Source: Salvelinus alpinus | Taxonomy: Eukaryota > Chordata > Actinopteri > Salmoniformes > Salmonidae | NCBI RefSeq assembly: GCF_045679555.1 | Contig: NC_092122.1 | Coordinates: 9,245,854 to 9,309,853 of the forward strand | Reading direction: 5' to 3' | Length of the DNA stretch: 64,000 bases | Part shown: positions 14,901-64,000 of the stretch, piece by piece | Numbering within the stretch: the stretch's first letter is position 1 | Layout: each line of letters begins with the position of its first letter | The notes under the pieces: model-generated | Database searches by the model: none | What the model saw: the letters and a program-made list of their open reading frames with translations, nothing else | What the model was told of the DNA's origin: nothing | Position numbers and translations under genes: made by a program

Positions 14901-15065
14901 TCATGCGTAAACAAAACAGTGCAATTTGACAAAAAGCCAAGCTTAATCACAAGCAATGAAATATACTTACATCCAACTGGCTCGACAGCAGACAGGATAC
15001 AGTGAAAACAGTAAGAGAAACAGAAAGCAGATCTGATGTACTCCACAGCCGCTTCTTCTGTCCAT
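7894..15065 (-). CDS. wnt16: wnt16, complete four-exon coding region (358 aa)
   Basis: Encodes a secreted lipid-modified Wnt ligand, which acts outside the cell on Frizzled/LRP receptors. The exons are 14971-15065, 14596-14822, 12427-12716 and 7894-8358. Their lengths (95, 227, 290 and 465 nt) join in frame to 359 codons. A hydrophobic signal peptide spans about residues 12-27. Exon 2 carries the Wnt motif [13 protein letters not shown], and exon 3 carries NMTEC and [10 protein letters not shown]. Exon 4 carries [14 protein letters not shown], whose Ser220 aligns with the palmitoleoylated Wnt serine, and the Cys-rich end [11 protein letters not shown]. The start ATG opens the only signal peptide that joins exon 2 in phase. 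Human WNT16 is about 365 aa; the difference sits mainly at the exon 2-3 boundary. The assignment to WNT16 rests on remembered similarity along the whole protein and on the neighbouring CPED1. Confidence 0.95.
8359..8933. other. wnt16 intron 3, proximal part
   Basis: Unique-looking intronic DNA with a short GT run near 8815-8835. No coding signal is seen. Confidence 0.4.
8934..9269 (-). mobile_element. LINE 3'-end fragment, same family as 4182-5958
   Basis: This is nearly the same sequence as 4185-4560, sharing ctgtacagaaacccagccta, aacagcaagcaatgcaggtg and tcttctggctgtgccaggtg. The (A)TCAAATCAA end marks the 3' terminus on the minus strand. It is 5'-truncated and lies in wnt16 intron 3. Confidence 0.75.
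9912..10036. repeat. 36-bp tandem repeat, about 3.5 copies
   Basis: Units begin acttttacttgagtaacatt at 9912, 9948, 9984 and 10020 and are almost identical. The array lies in wnt16 intron 3. Confidence 0.92.
10597..11470 (+). mobile_element. degraded Tc1-like transposon
   Basis: It opens with gtgccttcagaaagtattca, a Tc1-type inverted-repeat end, and runs through broken transposase pieces on the plus strand. Fragments such as [15 protein letters not shown] and [20 protein letters not shown] are recognisable around 11194-11370. Stops and frame shifts are frequent. No matching right end was found. Confidence 0.65.
11880..11933. repeat. (CA)n microsatellite
   Basis: A pure CA array of about 54 bp in wnt16 intron 3. 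Confidence 0.97.
12427..12716 (-). CDS. wnt16: wnt16 exon 3
   Basis: This 290-nt exon begins after tctgacag and ends at CAG|gtgaga. It encodes [25 protein letters not shown] (a potential N-glycosylation site) and [14 protein letters not shown], ending in [10 protein letters not shown]. Confidence 0.95.
12717..14595. other. wnt16 intron 2
   Basis: No exon, repeat family or RNA gene is recognised. A short CT run lies at 14160-14175. Confidence 0.4.
14596..14822 (-). CDS. wnt16: wnt16 exon 2
   Basis: This 227-nt exon has a tgtgtctcag acceptor and a gtaag donor. It encodes [34 protein letters not shown] and FEHERWNCS, all typical of the Wnt N-terminal domain. It ends one base into a Gly codon. 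Confidence 0.95.
14971..15065 (-). CDS. wnt16: wnt16 exon 1 (start codon and signal peptide)
   Basis: The ATG is at 15063-15065. It opens 31 codons plus two bases with a hydrophobic core ([14 protein letters not shown]) and then meets a consensus gtaagt donor. The split codon AT|G gives Met, followed by [12 protein letters not shown] in exon 2. Confidence 0.92.
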
Positions 15066-17373
15066 GGCCACCTCATTTACAGAAGCCGACTTGACCCCCG
15101 GGCACTGGGGAAGGGTATGTCCATGGAGCGCTGGATCGGTACTGGGTTCTGTCTCATGCTAGCCCCACAGCATAGGACCCTAACAGAAATAATCCTCAAT
15201 CCGTGGTTATCTCGAGCAATTCAGTAAAAACATCCACGGGGAGAGAGAGAGGACGCGGGCGGAATGGTGTGGCTCGGCGGCTAGTAGTAGCCTACAGTTG
15301 GATGGGTGATGAAATAAGTTCCTGACGTTGTTCCCCAAAACGCAGACAAACAGTTTTATCCTGGACTGGGAGAACCCACACCGAGCGCCTCTAAAAAGCG
15401 CGTTCCCAGGCTCGGATTGGCGCACCCGTGGATTCATATTCAGCAGACGCGCATGTCCTACGCGCTAATTGGACGGACGCGCAAAGAAAAAACGCATGCC
15501 ACGGATGGCACTGAGAGGAACTGAGCAAAACGTTTGGCATGTGAGAAGGTGGGGTTCCACTAGATAGCACATCCAAAGTCCAAATTGGCTATAGCCATTT
15601 ACGATTTTTACATCGTAAAAATGTATGAAAACCAAATACTTCTTGGTCTTAATTTGAGGTTGGGGTTAGGAATAATGTTATCAATGTGATTAAGGTTAAC
15701 GTTAGGTTTAAAATCAAAAGTTAAGAAGATCAATTGTAGAAATGGGCGGGGTTTATGACTTTGTGGCTGTGGTAACTAGTAACGACCGAGAAGGTGGAAG
15801 GAAGAATAAAAGCCAGCAGAAGACTTCTTTATAATGGTCACTTCACTCAAGCGCTGTAAACCTAATCATGTCAGGCGAAAATCATTTCCCTCCGAAAAAT
15901 TCCTTGATACGAAACCTTGAGTGACGTAGGTGCAAAACATATGTATAATACAATAGATTATCTCGTACACAACAATTATTTCTTGATAAACAAGGCCTGG
16001 TTTTGAATTAAATTGTGAATTTAATACCAATTTAATTCCAACTAATCCTTATGACAAACTAATTTATAGATTTGATCTATAATCATATTTAATGATTTCA
16101 TATGCAATGGTTTCCAATTTTAAGATTCAGATAAATCTACAGTTAGAGAAAATGTCCTCATGATTTCAACACATCGAAATCATCCTCCGAGTCAAACATT
16201 TTTTTCAGTGCTCGTGAATTGGGTAATATTCGTTAGGTTTAGAATGTCTGGAATCTAATTTAGCCATTTAAATGTATAGTTCAAATGAACAAAGGATTGA
16301 TTCAAATGCAACGACAATTACAACCACATTGCCCATGGCGTAACCAATTATGTTTGAGCAAATATTTTCAATCACTGTTGAGTTCTTTGCCTTTTCCTGA
16401 ATAATCAACATCATATGTACAGTCAGCGAGCATTTTCGACGAGACAATTTAAGGACATTTTTAAAAGGGTTGACTGACCACCTTTCTGTTGAGTATATTG
16501 GACTGGGCGGTATGGGGCAGACGAGGTGAGGTCTACTCAGCCCCCAGAAATGTCACAACCCTCCCAAGCATTTCAAATTCCCCGATTGAAACAGTACAGA
16601 GTGAAAGGTCTGCCTGAAATTTGACATCAGAGGTCGGAATCGCAGTGCAGGGCAGAGTCCAGCATTCCTCTTTGGCGCGACAAAAACCCAGGCGGCAGGC
16701 ACACCGTCTTCAGGGCGGTTACATGTGCCCAAAAGGCAAGCCTTTGTCTATAACATTTGACATTAACCTTCATTTTGATCGAGACTGTTGCGTCTACCTT
16801 ACTCTATTCCTCGCCCACTCAATGCTGTTATTTAGCCACATGTCGCACAAGACCATTCAATTTGAAACACTTTAGGCACTTCACCTTGTATGCGTTCCCT
16901 TTATTTGATCTAGAAACTATAAAACCAAGGTTTTAAGCAAATATGGAAATATGTTCAATATATCGCTACATTGTATTACATTTTATTGCGGTCATATAAC
17001 CGTGTTTATAACGTTTTTTAGATAGACTTTGGCTACATAATTTGAACACACCATTGTCAGTGTAAGTAGGCCTTAATAAAATAGACTAATAACTTTCTGG
17101 AATAAGGCCCTAACAGTACGTCGACTTCAAACACGACTTAGGCCTGCATTTAAATCAACATTAGTTTTACTTCTCGATCCTGTTGCTCGATCTCTGCCCA
17201 GATCACACCGTGGGTAGGGTGATTGGATGTGTCGGATTATCGGCACATGACTGCAAAGGGGAGACAGACAGGGCTCGTTACGCGCAAAACGGAGTTAAAC
17301 CACATTACACTGTCATCCATTTTATTATAGCACAGTTACAGCCTAATTGAACATGTGTCTCCCTAAATATTAA
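15066..17373. other. wnt16 upstream region
   Basis: This region should hold the wnt16 promoter. The first 450 bp upstream of the ATG are GC-richer (for example ggacgcgggcgg near 15250) than the AT-rich DNA beyond. A minus-strand TATAAA lies at about 15825 but is far from the ATG. I cannot place a transcription start. Confidence 0.35.
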
Positions 17374-17566
17374 GGGCTCTGGTGTGGCGCAGCGGTCTAA
17401 GGCACTGCATCTCAGGGCGTCCCTGGTTCGATTCCAGGCTGTATCACAACCGGACGTGATTGGGAGTCCCAAAGGGCAGCGCACAGCGTCGTCCGGGTTA
17501 TGCCGTTATTATAAATAATAATTTGTTCTTAACGGACTTTCCTAGTTAAATAAAGGTACAAAAAAT
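17374..17566 (+). mobile_element. tRNA-derived SINE (tRNA-Leu-like head)
   Basis: The head gtggcgcagcggtctaaggc (A box) and ggttcgattcc (B box) are tRNA-like. They are followed by a body and a tail ending cctagttaaataaaggtac. It looks near full length and lies between wnt16 and cped1. It matches salmonid SlmI-type SINEs as I remember them. Confidence 0.8.
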
Positions 17567-18636
17567 GTGTTCTTCTAAACCAGCTGATAGAGATGTATCG
17601 CTACATTGTAGGCCTATGCGTGACAAGAAATGATGATCAGGTGTTGGTGGCACGAAATTACAAAACGGAAATTACAAAACGGAAATTACAAAACGAAGAA
17701 GGAAAACAAAAGAGAGCGCCTCAGAGCATCACACGGCTTCATACCTCTGCATGGTTGAATTGTGATGATGACTGTTAAAGGATTAGTCTAATGCTGTGCG
17801 CAAACAGCATGCACAGGCTTATCCTCATGTGGTGCACAACTTAAAGAGTAAATCTGCGAGGCCAACATACAAGCTAGGGCTTTGTGGAACTTTTAAAATA
17901 CAGTTTCATGCTTTCAGAACATAGTTTCTGGACACAAAGTTAAGTTAAGAAAATATATACTTTAATGTTGTAATGGAATAACTTATATATACCATCTGGA
18001 AACACAAAGCTGAAGTTAGTGCCATTTGAAGATAGATGTTCTTTAAAAATAAATGAATAGTGTTGATAATATTTAGCATTAAGCAAATATGTCTTTCTGT
18101 TCTTTTCCCTTACGTTTTCCTTCAAAATCACTGAATCAAATGATTAGGTTTGCTATCAATGTTCCATGGGACCACTAAACAGAGCTAAGCAGGTGTCTCC
18201 ACTCTGTGTGTGTGTGTGTGTGTTACAATTACCTTCATCTTCACCAGCTCAGTTCCCTCCATACAAATGATCAGAGGACAGATCAGACAATATGTATAAA
18301 TCCATAGCACACATTACACCAGTCCTTCATTAGCATGTAAACAATATGCTGCATGTAAAACATTATACACTGATTATCAACATTATAGGCACGAATAAAC
18401 ATCTGTAGAAAAATATATAGAACTATAAGAAAATCATACATAAGACATTCACTTGAAGAATAGCTCAGCTTTCGTCATATCTTTGGCATAGAATAGAATA
18501 CGTTGTGGTGTCAACAGGACGCGCGGATGGATGAGGTACTGTATATGAGGAGGAATAGCTGGATATCAAAAAGTCCCTCCGATGGCGAGAGATAGGCTTT
18601 CCTGATGCATAAAGGCATCAAAGGCACACATCAAAA
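17567..18636. other. wnt16-cped1 intergenic DNA
   Basis: AT-rich. A 15-bp unit (aaattacaaaacgg) is repeated three times near 17654-17695. A short TG run lies at about 18205-18222. No gene is recognised. Confidence 0.35.
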
Positions 18637-18802
18637 GTCTTGAACCTCTCCTCGGGGACCCCCAGACGTTTCACAATGTTGTTGTAGCCCTCAACTAGCT
18701 CACCTGATTAGTTGACCAGTTGAATCTGAATCAGGTGTGCCAGCTCTGGAATACATCAAACACATGGAATTGCCGGGGGTACACGAGGTGATGATTGAGA
18801 AA
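18637..18802. mobile_element. probable hAT-type MITE remnant
   Basis: The left end tcttgaacctctcctcgggg and the right end ggtacacgaggtgatgattg plus agaaac are imperfect inverse complements. The interior contains tcaggtgtgccagctctgga. The mismatches make the call tentative. Confidence 0.4.
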
Positions 18803-19339
18803 CAATGCTGTACAACATTTCAACAACGTTTCCACTACTATAAAACTATACAATTGTAAGGGTTTGTGCTGGAGGGTTGAGGGAGCATTGTCGGTTGGTG
18901 GGAGAGCAAGGCTTACATGTGGGATGTGCACTCGACACACTCCTTCAACAGTCACTCTCCCTCTCCTCTTTTTTCTTTCTCCAGCTGCTTCCCTAGTCTT
19001 TTGGCGGTCGGCCAGCGATCCCCCTCTTCGACCATCTGGAAACCTCTACCTAGCAGAGGTAGCAGTCACATGATGGGGGGGGGGGGGGGGGGGCAGTGTG
19101 TGGGCCAATCGGAGGAGGTCTGTGTGACCGACAGTGGTGATGTCTGTCTCACGGCTGACCAGTCAGGACTCTCCTGTTACTTCAGCACTTCGTGGATGGG
19201 ATGACCTCTCATTCTTTAGAGAGACGCTGGTATGGATACGCACGCACGCGCACACACGCACAAACACACACACGCACGTTAGTAAGCAAGGACACAAGCA
19301 CGCACGCACACATACAGTCTGTGGTGGTGAGGGCTGGTT

Positions 19340-63169
<43,830 letters not shown>

Positions 63170-63302
63170 CTGGATATAGACAGGTTTTCAGTTACTGGGA
63201 ATACAGACACTCTAAATAACATGATTACAATCTTGAACCACTGAAAGTGTTCTGTAGCATTGACTACATTATGCTTTACAATTAATCTGGTTATATTCTA
63301 TA

Positions 63303-64000
63303 CAGTGCATTCGGAAAGGTCTCAGACCCCTTCTCCACATTTTATTACGTTACAGCCTTATTCCAAAATGGATTAAATCAATGTTTCCCCTCATCAATCT
63401 ACACACAATACCCCATAATGACAAAGCGAAAACAGGTTTTTAGAAATGTTTGAAAATGTATTACAAATAAAAAACTGAAAAACCTTATTTACATAAGTAT
63501 TTAGACCCTTTGCTATGAGACTCAAAATTGAGCTCAGGTGCATCCTGTTTTCATTGATCATCCTTGAGATGTTTCTACAACTTGATTGGAGTCCACCTGT
63601 GGTAAATTCAATTGATTGGACATGATTTGGAAAGGCACACACAGATGTCTATATAAGGTCCCACAGTTACCAGTGCATATCAGAGCAAAAACCAAGCCAT
63701 GAACTCGAAGGAATTGTCCGTAGAGTTCCGAGACAGGATTGTGTCGAGGCACAGATCTGGGGAAGGGTACCAAAACATGTCTGCATCATTGAAGGTCTTC
63801 AAGAACACAGTGGCCTACACCATTCTTTAATGGAATAAGTTTTGAACCACCAAGACTCTTCCTAGAGCTGGACACCTGGCTAAACTGAGCAATCAGGGGA
63901 GAAGTGCCTTGGTCAGGGAGGTGACCAAGAACCCGATGGTCACTCTGACAGAACTCCGGAGTTCCTCTGTGGAGATGGGAGAACCTTCCAGAAGGACAAC
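63303..64000 (+). mobile_element. Tc1-like transposon, cut by the window edge
   Basis: It starts after TA with cagtgcattcggaaaggtct, a Tc1-type inverted-repeat end. The transposase begins at 63699 (MNSKELSVEFRDRIVSRHRS, GEGYQNMSASLKVF). It meets a TAA about 43 codons in, with coding similarity continuing in other frames (ALVREVTKNPMVTLTELRSS). It is a defective copy whose right end lies outside the window. Confidence 0.85.

Noticed and set aside
15823-15829. Minus-strand TATAAA as the wnt16 TATA box
   Set aside because: It lies about 760 bp upstream of the start codon with no other supporting signal.

Overview
The window is eukaryotic, intron-rich fish DNA, almost certainly from a salmonid (trout, salmon or char). 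The evidence is a Sleeping Beauty-type Tc1 element, several other Tc1/mariner copies, tRNA-derived SINEs, L2/Rex1-like LINEs, many long (CA)n arrays and a vertebrate WNT16-CPED1 gene pair. It holds no bacterial operons, CRISPR arrays or phage genes.

All recognised host genes lie on the minus strand, so transcription runs from high to low coordinates. (1) 63169-19340: eleven consecutive exons encode the C-terminal 548 residues of CPED1 (cadherin-like and PC-esterase domain protein). Reading phases match at every junction, and the 5' end lies beyond the right edge. (2) 15065-7894: a complete four-exon wnt16 of 358 residues starts about 4.3 kb downstream of the CPED1 stop codon. (3) 1140-1022: one exon resembles the N-terminal Cys-rich region of stabilins; the rest of that gene would lie to the left. 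The CPED1-WNT16 order and orientation match the known vertebrate arrangement.

Most of the DNA is repeat. One CPED1 intron (26529-58192, 31.7 kb) holds three minisatellites (25-bp, 57-bp and 38-bp units), many (CA)n arrays, a Tc1 element split by a solo LTR, and a nested stack at 43.3-51.6 kb. In that stack an old Tc1 is split by a Sleeping Beauty-like element and by a Rex1-like LINE. The LINE is itself split by a truncated L2 copy and by a TTAA-flanked insertion, and the stack is bracketed by inverted copies of one flank sequence. A full-length-looking L2-type LINE with an open 979-codon frame follows at about 52-55.6 kb. It is nearly identical to the truncated copy 8.7 kb away, which indicates recent activity.

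I found no convincing new gene system. The most interesting signals are structural: the inverted duplication around the nested stack, the higher-order minisatellite with an inverted partial unit, and the young L2 pair. Exon boundaries come from splice signals, phase continuity and remembered family features; no alignment was run.
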